Below, in pieces: positions 51,753 through 60,640 of a stretch of 64,000 nucleotides of DNA. Source of the stretch: Pseudomonadota bacterium (lineage in GTDB: Bacteria; Bdellovibrionota; UBA1018); NCBI GenBank assembly GCA_027485695.1, contig JAIXQO010000004.1:46056-110055 (forward strand), given 5' to 3'. Within the stretch, counting starts at the first letter, position 1. Every line of letters begins with the position of its first letter. The translations under genes and the position numbers were made by a program. The notes beneath the pieces are model-generated. The model saw nothing but the letters and a program-made list of their open reading frames with translations, did not search any database and was not told the origin of the DNA.

Positions 51753-51858
51753 AGATCTTGCAATTAGTTGGAACCGCCGATTAAGTCAATTATTCGAAGA
51801 GAAAAATGAATGACTATGACCAAAAACAGCGTTCTACACGAGGGAAACGACCATTTTT

Positions 51859-52458
51859 CTAGATGTCCCCGACCTGGACCCAATCCGGGTGACTGAGAAA
51901 ATCCCCCGGAGCAATGCCGGGTTTGCCATCGGGAGGAACACCCCGAAAATAACGAGACCAGTCTTCGCGATGTTTTTGATAGTGCATGGGCTTGGGTAAG
52001 AACGGACGAACGATGAATCGATTGAGGAACTTGGCAACGAATTCCGAGCAGTAGAAAAGCTCGCCTCGCTCGTCGCGATTGTTCCAGAGAAAAACGTCAT
52101 CGAAACCTTTGCCCTGAAACTCGCGTTCAAACAATTGCCAGACTTCGTTTGACCGAATCGCAAGCGCGCTACCGTCACGTGCGCGAAGCACCGCTACCCG
52201 AGTCTGCGGGCGACGACGTCTGAGGAATTCTTCGATCGGAGTGCGCTTGACCTCACCCCAAGACTCCAAGACATCCACTCTCGGGCCATCGCGAAAAACG
52301 ACCGCGGAATGAGAATAAGGAACGCCTTCTTCGATTTCGATCAGCGAACAAACGTAACAAGGCACGGACATCAAGAGAACGTCCCCGGTCTCAAGCGTAG
52401 CCGCGTGGCCTAGCGGGGCGAATCCGAGGAGTCCAAAAAACAAAAGCAACCAACGCAT
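51859..52458 (-). CDS. Secreted YiiX-like (permuted NlpC/P60) hydrolase
   Basis: A 199-aa protein with a signal peptide (LLLFFGLLGFAPLGHA). The early GDVLLMSVPC and VPYSHSAVVF give the His, and later ELFYCSEFVAKFL gives the Cys, the reversed order of permuted NlpC/P60 proteins such as YiiX/YebB. CYVCS near the N-terminus may be a disulfide. Members act on amide or ester bonds in cell walls or lipids. Substrate not determinable. Confidence 0.78.
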   Translation of the reverse strand: MRWLLLFFGLLGFAPLGHAATLETGDVLLMSVPCYVCSLIEIEEGVPYSHSAVVFRDGPRVDVLESWGEVKRTPIEEFLRRRRPQTRVAVLRARDGSALAIRSNEVWQLFEREFQGKGFDDVFLWNNRDERGELFYCSEFVAKFLNRFIVRPFLPKPMHYQKHREDWSRYFRGVPPDGKPGIAPGDFLSHPDWVQVGDI

Positions 52459-52558
52459 GTCGGTTGCCTAACACTGCTCTTAATCCCATTTCAAACGAGA
52501 ACGGGGCCACCCCAAACTGGAGTGACCCCGCTGTGATCGATTTTAGCCGACGTTCAAC

Positions 52559-53428
52559 TTATCCGCGTGGGCCGCGTGGAGCTGGACGTGGAGCCGGTGC
52601 TGGGCGTGGCGCTGGCGATGGACGTGGCGCTGGAGCCGGACGAGCTCTTGGAGGAGCTGGAGCCGGACGTGGCGCTGGACGTGGAGCCGGTGCTGGGCGC
52701 GGAGCTGGAGCCGGGCGTGGTGCTGGGCGTGGGGCTGGCACTGGACGCGGAGCCGGACGTGGTGCTGGACGTGGAGCCGGCACTGGACGTGGGTAAGGAC
52801 GTGGAGCCGGCACTGGACGTGGGTAAGGACGTGGGTATGGGACTGGACGAGGTCCAGGGCCACGAGGCAGAGGACGCACGCAGATGTTGCGGTAGTAGTC
52901 GTAGAACGTACCACCTGGGCAGAGCGGACGTGGAGCCGGACGTGGGATCGGATAAGGAGCGCCACCCAAACGAGCAACGTCGTTTGCCGTCACCGTGAGG
53001 TAGTTGCCACCCTGAGTGATGAGCGTAACGGTGTAAGAGTAAGAATCGACACCGATCACGCGGCCCGTTTGACCACGGTAGCTGCCGCTGATGACTTGAG
53101 CGTAGTCGTTTACGCAAACGGAAACGAGGCAGTTTTCATCGCGACCATCGTAAGCAAGACGAACATCGTCGAAGTCTGGATAAATGTAATCGCCACCGAC
53201 GGAGACGACTGAGAACGTGGATTGATAGGTGTCGATGCCGACGACCGTTCCGCGATCACCGGAATAATATCCGTAGGTGACTTCGACGGAGCTACCGACG
53301 CAAATATTACCAACACATTGAGTATAATCGGTCGCAGAAACATCGGCGAACGCTGAAGAAGACGTAGAAGCAACTGCACCCGCACCTGCGAGACTCAGTG
53401 CCATACCTAAGAGAAAAGTTTTTTTCAT
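52559..53428 (-). CDS. Secreted SH3/KOW-like protein with a Pro-Arg-Ala repeat tail
   Basis: A 289-aa protein with a signal peptide (LGMALSLAGAGAVASTSSSAFA). Two related repeats of about 55 residues (VGNICVGSSVEVTYGYYSGDRGTVVGID and VSVCVNDYAQVISGSYRGQTGRVIGVD, each in two parts) resemble small SH3/KOW barrels, each with a Cys pair. From about residue 190 the protein is a run of PAPRPAPRP-type units, highly basic and extended. Such tails can coat a surface or bind nucleic acid or LPS. The 52.5-52.9 kb DNA is correspondingly repetitive; a plus-strand frame reading Gly-Arg-Ala repeats is its antisense. Confidence 0.68.
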   Translation of the reverse strand: MKKTFLLGMALSLAGAGAVASTSSSAFADVSATDYTQCVGNICVGSSVEVTYGYYSGDRGTVVGIDTYQSTFSVVSVGGDYIYPDFDDVRLAYDGRDENCLVSVCVNDYAQVISGSYRGQTGRVIGVDSYSYTVTLITQGGNYLTVTANDVARLGGAPYPIPRPAPRPLCPGGTFYDYYRNICVRPLPRGPGPRPVPYPRPYPRPVPAPRPYPRPVPAPRPAPRPAPRPVPAPRPAPRPAPAPRPAPAPRPAPRPAPAPPRARPAPAPRPSPAPRPAPAPRPAPRGPRG

Positions 53429-53722
53429 GGTGTGAACCCCCTTTAACTGATTCAGAGATTCGCATTAGCATGCGGCGTGCCGGTTTCAAATTGTGGAAGA
53501 TCAGCCACTTACTGCTTTGCATTAAATTAGCAGAGCCTGAATGGCGCCGACAAAACGCGCAAATGCGGAGAGTCGGGGCCAAACTCGCCCCGGTTTCTTC
53601 GGTTTTTGCGCGCAAAAAATTCTGGAGCAGAGATGCACTGTATTTTTCGAGTGAAACGCGGAGTGGATTTTGATCCAGAAAAAAGAGTTACAACGACCCG
53701 CGACAAACCAAGACACCTACCT
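53429..53722. other. Intergenic stretch with no recognisable gene
   Basis: 294 bases between two minus-strand genes. It should hold the promoter for the SH3/KOW-like gene (GGGGG-type ribosome site before its ATG) and the end of the propeller gene's transcript. A plus-strand frame at 53398-53673 has no ribosome site or protein-like composition. No strong hairpin with a T run was found. Confidence 0.4.
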
Positions 53723-54898
53723 TTAGTCGAGAGACAGAACCTGAAGTTGACGATCATCACTTCCCACCGCCAATAACGAACGCTTCGATGAGTAAGAGAA
53801 ATGATAGAGGTAGGCACCTTCTTTGGTTTCAATCGGTAGCTCGGAACGGACGCGACCTTCGAAATCGAGAATCAGGATACGCGAGCGACGAGTCCGATCG
53901 GCCTCATCTTCGAGACCAAGCACCACCACGTCCCCTCGGACATCGATTTTGAGGCTATAGTCGGCGAACCGCGCTTCGCGGCGGCGCCACAACAGCTGAT
54001 CGTTTTGAACTGAGTAAGCGGCCAAGTACTGCCCCTTGGGACTGTTGCCGTACGCAAAGGCGTGCTTCCCTCCTTGATCCATTTCAACTTGCTCGAGGTG
54101 CTGTTCAGGGCGAATTGCGCCAGTCGAGTCGCCTTTGAAATTCAGTAGCGTCAGCGACTGGCCCGATGACGGTACCACATGCAGAACCGCTAAATTCGGC
54201 TCAGTGGCGGAGGAAACGGCGACGTCGAGCACCTCGCCTTTGACCTGATATTGTTTCACAATCTTGAATTCACTATTGATCAGCGTGATCTTACCGAACG
54301 TCTGCGCGATCAAGATCCAGTTTTCATCTTCAGAGACTTTCCAGGCAAGCACATCCGTCTTGATCGGGAATCGGGCGACCCGTTTGCCGCTCCAGTCGTA
54401 GACATCGAACGCGACCTTGGGTTGCGTTTCGTCGTCGTAGACGCAGAGCAACTGCTGTTTTTTGGAGAGCACGATTGGCTTACAGGCGGCATCCACGCTG
54501 AACCGCTTCTTGCCCGCAGCATCGAACGCGGTAACGCCTTTTTCGTACTGTTGAATCGCGATGAACGAGCCATCGGCGGAAATGGCGAGATTACGAATCG
54601 GTGAACTCAAATCTTTTTCGAAAACCTCCTCACCATCGTCATCCAGCAACGTCAATCGGTGTTTACCGCCCGACTCCGAGTCGGGAATGGATGAGATGAG
54701 GGTATGACCGCTATCCCGGGCAAGCGCTAGGTCGGCCAAGTTGCCGGCGAACGACTTTTGAAACTGACGACTGGAGCTCAAATAGTCGCCCCGATCGGAA
54801 AAACCGTCCGGTTTGTTGGCGTCTCGCGAACTTGAGCACCCGCCCAAACCGAAGCCCAACGTCACTAACAAGAAAAGTACGAACAGAACTCTTTTCAT
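53723..54898 (-). CDS. Lipoprotein with a beta-propeller-like domain
   Basis: A 391-aa lipoprotein (lipobox LGGC). The mature part has at least six blade-like units of four strands with repeated phrases (LTLLDDDGEEVFEKDL, VTAFDAAGKKRFSVD, FDVYDWSGKRVARF, ITLINSEFKIVKQY, LTLLNFKGDSTGAI, ILILDFEGRVRSEL), as in WD40/PQQ-like propellers. It probably serves as a scaffold or sensor at a membrane face. It is divergent from rimK across 32 bp. Confidence 0.72.
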   Translation of the reverse strand: MKRVLFVLFLLVTLGFGLGGCSSSRDANKPDGFSDRGDYLSSSRQFQKSFAGNLADLALARDSGHTLISSIPDSESGGKHRLTLLDDDGEEVFEKDLSSPIRNLAISADGSFIAIQQYEKGVTAFDAAGKKRFSVDAACKPIVLSKKQQLLCVYDDETQPKVAFDVYDWSGKRVARFPIKTDVLAWKVSEDENWILIAQTFGKITLINSEFKIVKQYQVKGEVLDVAVSSATEPNLAVLHVVPSSGQSLTLLNFKGDSTGAIRPEQHLEQVEMDQGGKHAFAYGNSPKGQYLAAYSVQNDQLLWRRREARFADYSLKIDVRGDVVVLGLEDEADRTRRSRILILDFEGRVRSELPIETKEGAYLYHFSYSSKRSLLAVGSDDRQLQVLSLD

Positions 54899-54930
54899 CT
54901 CGATGGCCCTCAGTGCAAACTGAACTCACG

Positions 54931-55866
54931 ATGAGAATTGCTATCTTGTCCCGGAATAAAAATCTTCACTCGATTCGACGACTCCTACAAGAGGCGAAAA
55001 AAGCCCGCATGGAATGTTGGGTGATCAACCCACTCGAATGCCAAATCGTCATCGAAGGCAAGACCCGCAAGCTCCTAGTGAACGGCCAAGAGCTCCCCCC
55101 TATGGACGCCGTCCTGCCGCGGATTGGAACCTCGATCACGGACTATGGTCTTGCGGTCGTCAAACAATTCGAAGCGATGGGCACCTACGTCGTGAACCCG
55201 GCTCAGGGCATCGCGGAGAGCCGCGATAAGATGCGCAGCCTGCAGATCCTCTCGCAGTCAGGCGCACGCGTGCCGTCGACGATCATGACTCGCGGGAGCA
55301 AAAATCTGCGCGCCGTTCTCCAAACCGTCAAAGAAATGCCAGCAGTTCTCAAGGTACTTCGCGGAACTCAAGGAGTGGGCGTCATGCTTTTGCACTCGCC
55401 TGTCTCCGTCTCAAGCGTCCTTGATACACTCTCCGCCCTCGACGAAGAAGTCCTCGTGCAACAGTTTTTGAAACAAGGCGCCGGACGTGACTACCGACTA
55501 TTCGTAGTCGGTGGGCAGATCGTCGCAACGATGATGAGAACCGCACCTCAGGGCGAGTTTCGATCGAACATCCACCGCGGTGGCGAAGGCCGCCCGCTCA
55601 GCCTACCCACCTCGTACCGAAGACTCGCCGTTCGCGCGGCCGAAATTTTTGATCTCGGTGTCGCGGGCGTAGATATCATGGATGGACCCGAGGGCCCCAC
55701 GCTACTCGAGGTCAATAGCTCACCCGGATTCGAAGGAATCGAAAAAGCGACTGGTCGAAACATCGCAGCCCCCATCATCCGCTTGATTGCTCAAGAAATC
55801 CGCAAGCGTCGCAGCCGTCAGCAACGACGTAAAAAAGCGACGCGGGCCAAAGCTCGGAAGAAATAG
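54931..55866 (+). CDS. rimK: RimK-family ATP-grasp ligase
   Basis: A 311-aa ATP-grasp enzyme. Blocks: ILSRNKNLHSIRRLLQEAKK, GIAESRDKMRSLQILSQSG, VLKVLRGTQGVGVML (ATP loop), VQQFLKQGAGRDYRLFVVGG, FRSNIHRGGEGRP, and GVDIMDGPEGPTLLEVNSSPGFEG with the metal Glu-x-Asn. RimK adds Glu residues to ribosomal protein S6; relatives act on other peptides. A basic tail (RKRRSRQQRRKKATRAK) is added at the C-terminus, unusual for the family. Start 54931 replaces a longer frame overlapping the divergent gene. Confidence 0.9.
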   Translation: MRIAILSRNKNLHSIRRLLQEAKKARMECWVINPLECQIVIEGKTRKLLVNGQELPPMDAVLPRIGTSITDYGLAVVKQFEAMGTYVVNPAQGIAESRDKMRSLQILSQSGARVPSTIMTRGSKNLRAVLQTVKEMPAVLKVLRGTQGVGVMLLHSPVSVSSVLDTLSALDEEVLVQQFLKQGAGRDYRLFVVGGQIVATMMRTAPQGEFRSNIHRGGEGRPLSLPTSYRRLAVRAAEIFDLGVAGVDIMDGPEGPTLLEVNSSPGFEGIEKATGRNIAAPIIRLIAQEIRKRRSRQQRRKKATRAKARKK

Positions 55867-55878
55867 TCCGGCCGTACC

Positions 55879-56472
55879 CTACTTGATCGTCATCCATTCG
55901 AGAACGCCACGACTCAAGTCATCCGCTCTCGTTTTCAATCCTGCGATCACGCCGGCGCGATCTTCGGGTGCTCGATTCTGACTGAGTTTGAACTTGGCGT
56001 CCCATTCGGTTACTTCGATTTCGAAACCCACGATTGCCCGAGTCAGTCGCTTACGGAACTCATCGGGAATCGAGTACGACCACGGACGAGGCTCGTTTCG
56101 TTCGAAACGCTCCACGGTTTTTTCCAAGATGCGCTCGATGGATTCGTGGTCCTCCAAAACAACCGATTTCCCACGCGCATGCACGACCGCGTAATTCCAA
56201 GTTGGAACGTTCAGCTGATCCGGATACCAAGTCGGTGTGATGTAGGTGTGCGGTCCGTGAAAAATAACCGTAGTGCCATCCAAAGAACGCCACGCTGGAT
56301 TATCGCGCGCGAAATGTCCGAGCAAGAAGGCCTGCTCACCTCGCACCTCCGTCAAAACGGGAATATGGTGAATCCCTCCCGCACCATCGATCACCGTCGC
56401 AAATGGATTTTCCTCCATCAGTTTCAGGATTCGCTCCCGTTCATCGCATTTAAAACTAGCAGGCAGATACAT
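55879..56472 (-). CDS. PaiB-like FMN-binding protein
   Basis: A 197-aa protein. MYLPASFKCDERERILKLMEENPFATV is the PaiB start, GHFARDNPAWRSLDG and TVIFHGPHTYITPTWYPD the flavin-binding split-barrel, and VPTWNYAVVHARGK the next block. Family members are annotated as negative transcriptional regulators but lack a clear HTH; a flavin-dependent enzymatic role is equally possible. It is convergent with rimK (12-bp gap). Confidence 0.88.
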   Translation of the reverse strand: MYLPASFKCDERERILKLMEENPFATVIDGAGGIHHIPVLTEVRGEQAFLLGHFARDNPAWRSLDGTTVIFHGPHTYITPTWYPDQLNVPTWNYAVVHARGKSVVLEDHESIERILEKTVERFERNEPRPWSYSIPDEFRKRLTRAIVGFEIEVTEWDAKFKLSQNRAPEDRAGVIAGLKTRADDLSRGVLEWMTIK

Positions 56473-56612
56473 GAGGACGCTTTAGCACCTCGAGGACGAC
56501 CGACCAAACAAAAACCCCGTCGCCTAGAGAGAGAGGAAACTTGTGATCCGAAGATTCTGTTCTTAGAGTGGATGAACGTCGACTGATCAGCTTGCCCAGG
56601 AGAAGATTCACT

Positions 56613-57527
56613 ATGACCTTTCGTACTACTGCTGCCCTCATCGTTGGCATTCCTCTGTTGCTCGTCGTAGGACTTCTCCTCACTTACTGGAGTTTTCGTC
56701 GATATGACACTACGGCGATCGTTCGCGAGCTTCCGCATGCTCCGAGCACGCCGGTCACAAGCTCAGAATCCGACCTTAAAATCGCGACCTTTAATCTTTA
56801 TTTTTCCCCAGCAGACCGCAAAGCGCGATTCGAGATCGCTGCACAGACGCTCGCAGCACTGTCGCCTGACATTCTTTTTCTTCAAGAGGTCGCCACTGGA
56901 GGCATTCATAACGACGATCCCATCCAATACCTCGGATCGCAGTTAGGATTGCCGTACACGACCTATTTCCCGGTCGAAAACCTGCTCCTGTTCAAACAGG
57001 GACTCGCGATTCTGTCGCGGTACCCGATCGAGTCCTCGACCGCGCGAGTTTTCGAGAAAAACCAACCCATCGAGACCAAAGGGTACCTGGCCGCCTCCAT
57101 TCGAACTCCTCACGGCTTGATTCACACGATCGACGTGCACTTGATGAACGCCCCAGGGGCTCGCTTCGGCAAGGATACCCAGTTCCATGCACTAGAAAGC
57201 GCGCTTCAGGACTTGAGAAAGTCGGGGCCCGTCATCGTGGCGGGCGACTTTAATGCCGAACCTGGAGACTCTGAATTGGAATCATTTTTGGCCAGGTCCC
57301 AAGCGCGGAATCTCTATCAGAGTTTTCCGCCTCAAGGAGAGACCCGATTTACGTGGGGGAACGAGCTGCTTCTGGACTATATTTTGGTCTTCGATTCGAC
57401 TGGCAAACCCGCCCATCCGGCCTATCAGTTCAAATCGGGAAACATTGTTAAAACTCAAGAAGTTAACGGGCTACTGGCTTCGGACCACCTCCCGGTCTCT
57501 GCCGTCCTGAACGTGCCATCCACCTAA
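56613..57527 (+). CDS. Membrane-anchored endonuclease/exonuclease/phosphatase-family enzyme
   Basis: A 304-aa protein (ATG 56613 with AGGAGAAG upstream). An N-terminal helix (ALIVGIPLLLVVGLLLTYW) anchors or exports it. EEP motifs: ATFNLYFS (Asn), LFLQEVATG (Glu), DVHLMNAPG (His), GDFNAEPGD (Asp-Asn) and ASDHLPV (Asp-His). It is nearer to the EEP-family phosphodiesterases than to APE-type nucleases. The third EEP gene in the window. Confidence 0.85.
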   Translation: MTFRTTAALIVGIPLLLVVGLLLTYWSFRRYDTTAIVRELPHAPSTPVTSSESDLKIATFNLYFSPADRKARFEIAAQTLAALSPDILFLQEVATGGIHNDDPIQYLGSQLGLPYTTYFPVENLLLFKQGLAILSRYPIESSTARVFEKNQPIETKGYLAASIRTPHGLIHTIDVHLMNAPGARFGKDTQFHALESALQDLRKSGPVIVAGDFNAEPGDSELESFLARSQARNLYQSFPPQGETRFTWGNELLLDYILVFDSTGKPAHPAYQFKSGNIVKTQEVNGLLASDHLPVSAVLNVPST

Positions 57528-57603
57528 AACAGCCTAATTTCGTCAAAAATTCCATTTTGTAGAATCGGGCTTTATTACATAGAGTCGCGCCACGGAGTTG
57601 TTT

Positions 57604-59076
57604 ATGAATTTCCACGCGGTTCTTTTGATCCTGGTTTCGGTCCTCGTGACTAACGTTGCGCAAGCTCGTGCCTATCCTGAGCGCGGCAATACGGAGTTCC
57701 ACTTCCTCCCCGATTTCCCCATCGACCAAGACGTGAAAATCTCCCGCATCAACGCGGCGAAATTCTCCATCGACTTCGTCACTTTCTCGCAAACCAACGA
57801 CGAAATGGGACGTCAATTCCTCAAAGCCATTCGCGAAGCACAAAAACGCGGAGTCAAAGTACGCATGCTCTACGACCGTTTGTTCTCCTTGATGGAGGGT
57901 GACTGGTCGAACGAGGTCCGTACGATCGTCACTGATCCGAGCCTTGGCTGCCCTGGAGAAGTGACCTGTCCGCACCCAACGATGAAATCGAATCGGGGAA
58001 TTTCCGTGAACGACTATATTCACGAAAAAATCCTTCTCATCGACGCCGGAACCGAAAATGAGATCGCATTCATCGGCGGTCGAGGGTTCACGCAACTCCA
58101 CTCGAACTTTCTCGATTCCGCCTACGCGATCCGCCCGATGGACTATCGCCTACCCTACCTAGGCGACGATATCCAAGACGTGTTCAATCGCCTTTGGAAA
58201 GTCTCCCAAGAAGTGAGCGTCAAAGGTCCTCCGAGTATGGTCCTCTACGGTACCGATGATGCTTCGGCGATCGATGACCTGAAATCGGAACCATTCGCGC
58301 AAACCCCCGCACACGTCAAAACCGTGCAAGCTCTCGTGGCTAGCCTCGAGAAACCAGCCAATCGCCCCCTCGATCCAAAAGAACCGGCAAACGGCTACCG
58401 GTCGCTGATCCAAAGCGTGCGCATGCTTTCGAATAGTCTTTTCGAACAACTGATGAATGCTCCAAAAGGCACTCGCCCTGAAGTCGTGAAGAACGATATT
58501 CAAACCTCTCTGATCAAAGATCTCGACCGCGCGACGGGAACGTTTGAAATAACGAGTTATTCATTCGGACCCACACGCGACGTGCTCTCCGCAATGGCGC
58601 GATTTGTGAATCGCGGAAATACGATCAAGATCTACTCGAATAGCGGTGCAAATTTCGAGAAGTACTCTCCAGTTCCCGCGCAAACGCCGATCTACTACTC
58701 CTACGAACGAATGGTCGCGCTTTTTAACCTCACGAAAAACTCCAAAGGAAAAATCGAGATCTACTTGCACGATTTGCCCAAGGCAGAGCGAGCCAAAAGC
58801 AAGACGTACATCCATCGCAAGCTTGCGCTCCTGACCGGGCCTAACGTCCACATTACCTACGTTGGTAGCGACAACATGACTTGGTCGGCTGCGAACAAGA
58901 ACGACGAGATCATGGCTCGCGTGAACGACAAAAGGTTCGCGGAATTTCATCGTCAGCGAAATATGTCTGAATTACTCATCTACCGTCGCTATGACGAGAA
59001 GCTCATTCGCAAGCTCTACGCGGAGCGTGGGGTGCTCTACAAAATTGGCAAAGACTACATCCGAAATATGTTCTAG
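57604..59076 (+). CDS. Secreted phospholipase D-like (cardiolipin-synthase-type) protein
   Basis: A 490-aa protein, with a signal peptide (LLILVSVLVTNVAQARA). Two HKD motifs: NDYIHEKILLIDAG...FIGGRGF (near residue 140) and SKTYIHRKLALLTG...VGSDNMTW (near 405), the second lacking the usual Asp and having Leu-Thr instead. FDxxR-like SRINAAKFSIDFVTFSQ precedes. Such proteins cleave or transfer phosphatidyl groups. The ATG 57604 with CGGAG upstream is the start. Confidence 0.85.
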   Translation: MNFHAVLLILVSVLVTNVAQARAYPERGNTEFHFLPDFPIDQDVKISRINAAKFSIDFVTFSQTNDEMGRQFLKAIREAQKRGVKVRMLYDRLFSLMEGDWSNEVRTIVTDPSLGCPGEVTCPHPTMKSNRGISVNDYIHEKILLIDAGTENEIAFIGGRGFTQLHSNFLDSAYAIRPMDYRLPYLGDDIQDVFNRLWKVSQEVSVKGPPSMVLYGTDDASAIDDLKSEPFAQTPAHVKTVQALVASLEKPANRPLDPKEPANGYRSLIQSVRMLSNSLFEQLMNAPKGTRPEVVKNDIQTSLIKDLDRATGTFEITSYSFGPTRDVLSAMARFVNRGNTIKIYSNSGANFEKYSPVPAQTPIYYSYERMVALFNLTKNSKGKIEIYLHDLPKAERAKSKTYIHRKLALLTGPNVHITYVGSDNMTWSAANKNDEIMARVNDKRFAEFHRQRNMSELLIYRRYDEKLIRKLYAERGVLYKIGKDYIRNMF

Positions 59077-59077
59077 C

Positions 59078-59116
59078 AAAAAAGGGAGTCGCCCGATTGG
59101 CGGCTCCCTTTTTTAT
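59078..59116 (+). terminator. Rho-independent terminator after the PLD-like gene
   Basis: GGGAGTCGCC and GGCGGCTCCC (one T:G pair) form a 10-bp stem with a five-base loop, flanked by A6 and T6. It begins right after the stop. Confidence 0.93.
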
Positions 59117-59159
59117 TTCCTGTTGAATCCAATTAAATCGTCCCAAAATGAACGAAACA

Positions 59160-59564
59160 TCACTCCGCGGGAGATCGAGGAGCCTTGCGTGCTCGAGGCT
59201 TCATCGATGAGGCGGGAACCCGTCGAGGTTTTGACAGACCGACGTTTTTTCCGGAATACTCGGCCAACGTCAAACATCCGTAAATTTTTTTGACGAGCAT
59301 CGTATTCACCTGGGTGGCGAGCTCTTCGACGATGAGTTGTTCCATCGGGCGCGGAACGATGATATTTTGTTTCTTCAAGAAGTTGAGATAATCGTCAACG
59401 ACCGTGGCGATGAACTGAGCACGATCCGAGTCAGGATCGGCGAAGTTGAACAAGTGGCGTTCAAAGATCACGTACAGCGGATCCAGCTCTCGACGAGCGG
59501 ATTTCTTGGTAGCGACTGCTTTTTTGGGCTTCGTTTGGCTTGCAGTCTTCGTAGCAGTCTTCAT
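59160..59564 (-). CDS. Small basic-tailed protein, unknown function
   Basis: A 134-aa protein with a Lys/Thr/Ala-rich N-terminal tail (about 25 residues), a folded-looking helical core (LDPLYVIFERHLFNFADPDSDRAQFIATVVDDYLNFLK in two parts, residues about 27-70) and an Arg/Pro-rich C-terminal tail. Both tails look like nucleic-acid- or ribosome-binding extensions. One Cys. It is divergent from the nrnA-like gene across 31 bp. I do not recognise it. Confidence 0.55.
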   Translation of the reverse strand: MKTATKTASQTKPKKAVATKKSARRELDPLYVIFERHLFNFADPDSDRAQFIATVVDDYLNFLKKQNIIVPRPMEQLIVEELATQVNTMLVKKIYGCLTLAEYSGKNVGLSKPRRVPASSMKPRARKAPRSPAE

Positions 59565-59595
59565 GTGAAACGGTTCGGCGATTCTGGGGGTAGAC

Positions 59596-60633
59596 TTGAG
59601 GCGTAAGACGAGTCGAAAAACGAGTTCTTTTTCAAAAGAAATTCAACAGTTTAAGTCCAAACTGGATCGCGCGAAACGCGTGTTGATTTCGACCCATCTC
59701 CTCCCCGACGGCGATGGACTCGGCGCAGAAAGCGCTCTCTACCACTATCTCAGGGCCTGCGGAAAACAGGTCAAGGTGCTGAATCCAGATCCAGTTCCGA
59801 AGCGTTATCACTTTATTGACCCCGAAAAGGGCCGAGCGCCCGAGGATGGCATCGAGAAGGTTTGGAATCAATTCGACCTTTGGCTCATCGTCGATACGAA
59901 CGATCCGCGTCGCTTAGGCACCCTCTGGCCGGACCTCTCTATCCGAGCCGAAAAAATTATTTTTATCGATCACCATGTCGAGTTCAAGGGTCGTCTCAAG
60001 CCCGACTATCCTCCCCACGCCGAAATGCTCTGCGACTCGGATTCCAGTTCGATCGGCGAGATGCTCTATGAGCTATTCGCCAAATTGAAACTGGCGCCGA
60101 TCACCAAGGAAGTCGCCCTGGGTCTCTACGTTTCGGTCATGACGGACACGAACAGCTTCCGCTATTCGCGTACGACGCCGACCGCCCACCGGATCGCGGG
60201 CGATCTGATCGAATACGGCGTGAACCCCGAAGAGGTGTATCAAGCGATCTACTCTTCCAAAGAACTTTCGCACCTTCAGCTTCTGGGGCAGCTGCTTCAG
60301 AACACCAAGGTCACTCAAGAAGGCAAGATCGCCTGGCTTGAGCTCGGACTCGATCTGCGCAAGAAACACTCCGCCACTTCCGACGACACGCAGTCGTTCC
60401 TCAATTTGCTTCTCCTTCTCAAAGACTCGGAGATCGTTTGCCTGTTTCGAGAAGAAGACGACCACCGCATTCGTGTCTCCATGCGCTCCAAAGGGCGCTA
60501 TAAGATTTCTCAAGTCGCCATGGAATTGGGCGGTGGCGGACATGAATTTGCCGCCGGACTCGCACTCAAGGCGCCGATGACCCAAACCGTCGATGCGGTG
60601 ATCGAGCGATTGAAACAACTGATGAAAAACTAG
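59596..60633 (+). CDS. nrnA: DHH-family nanoRNase / pAp phosphatase
   Basis: A 345-aa enzyme. DHH-family motifs: STHLLPDGDGLGAESAL (D-x-D-x-x-x), LIVDTNDPRRLG, FIDHHVEFKG (DHH) and the DHHA1 segment MELGGGGHEFAAGLAL. NrnA degrades RNA pieces of 2-5 nt and dephosphorylates pAp. The start is TTG 59596 with a GGGGG site upstream; a later start would cut the first strand. Probably cotranscribed with the AlkB gene eight bases downstream. Confidence 0.9.
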   Translation: MRRKTSRKTSSFSKEIQQFKSKLDRAKRVLISTHLLPDGDGLGAESALYHYLRACGKQVKVLNPDPVPKRYHFIDPEKGRAPEDGIEKVWNQFDLWLIVDTNDPRRLGTLWPDLSIRAEKIIFIDHHVEFKGRLKPDYPPHAEMLCDSDSSSIGEMLYELFAKLKLAPITKEVALGLYVSVMTDTNSFRYSRTTPTAHRIAGDLIEYGVNPEEVYQAIYSSKELSHLQLLGQLLQNTKVTQEGKIAWLELGLDLRKKHSATSDDTQSFLNLLLLLKDSEIVCLFREEDDHRIRVSMRSKGRYKISQVAMELGGGGHEFAAGLALKAPMTQTVDAVIERLKQLMKN

Positions 60634-60640
60634 AATTCAA

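Noticed and set aside
52501..52530. Stem CGGGGCCAC/GTGACCCCG as a terminator after the SH3/KOW-like gene.
   Set aside because: It has one mismatch, and no T run follows on the minus strand. It is kept as an unassigned hairpin rather than called as a terminator.
52464..52796. A plus-strand frame coding Gly-Arg-Ala repeats, PE-PGRS-like at first sight.
   Set aside because: It is the antisense of the Pro-Arg-Ala tail gene, which has a signal peptide and folded repeats on the other strand. The frame is an effect of repetitive GC-rich DNA.
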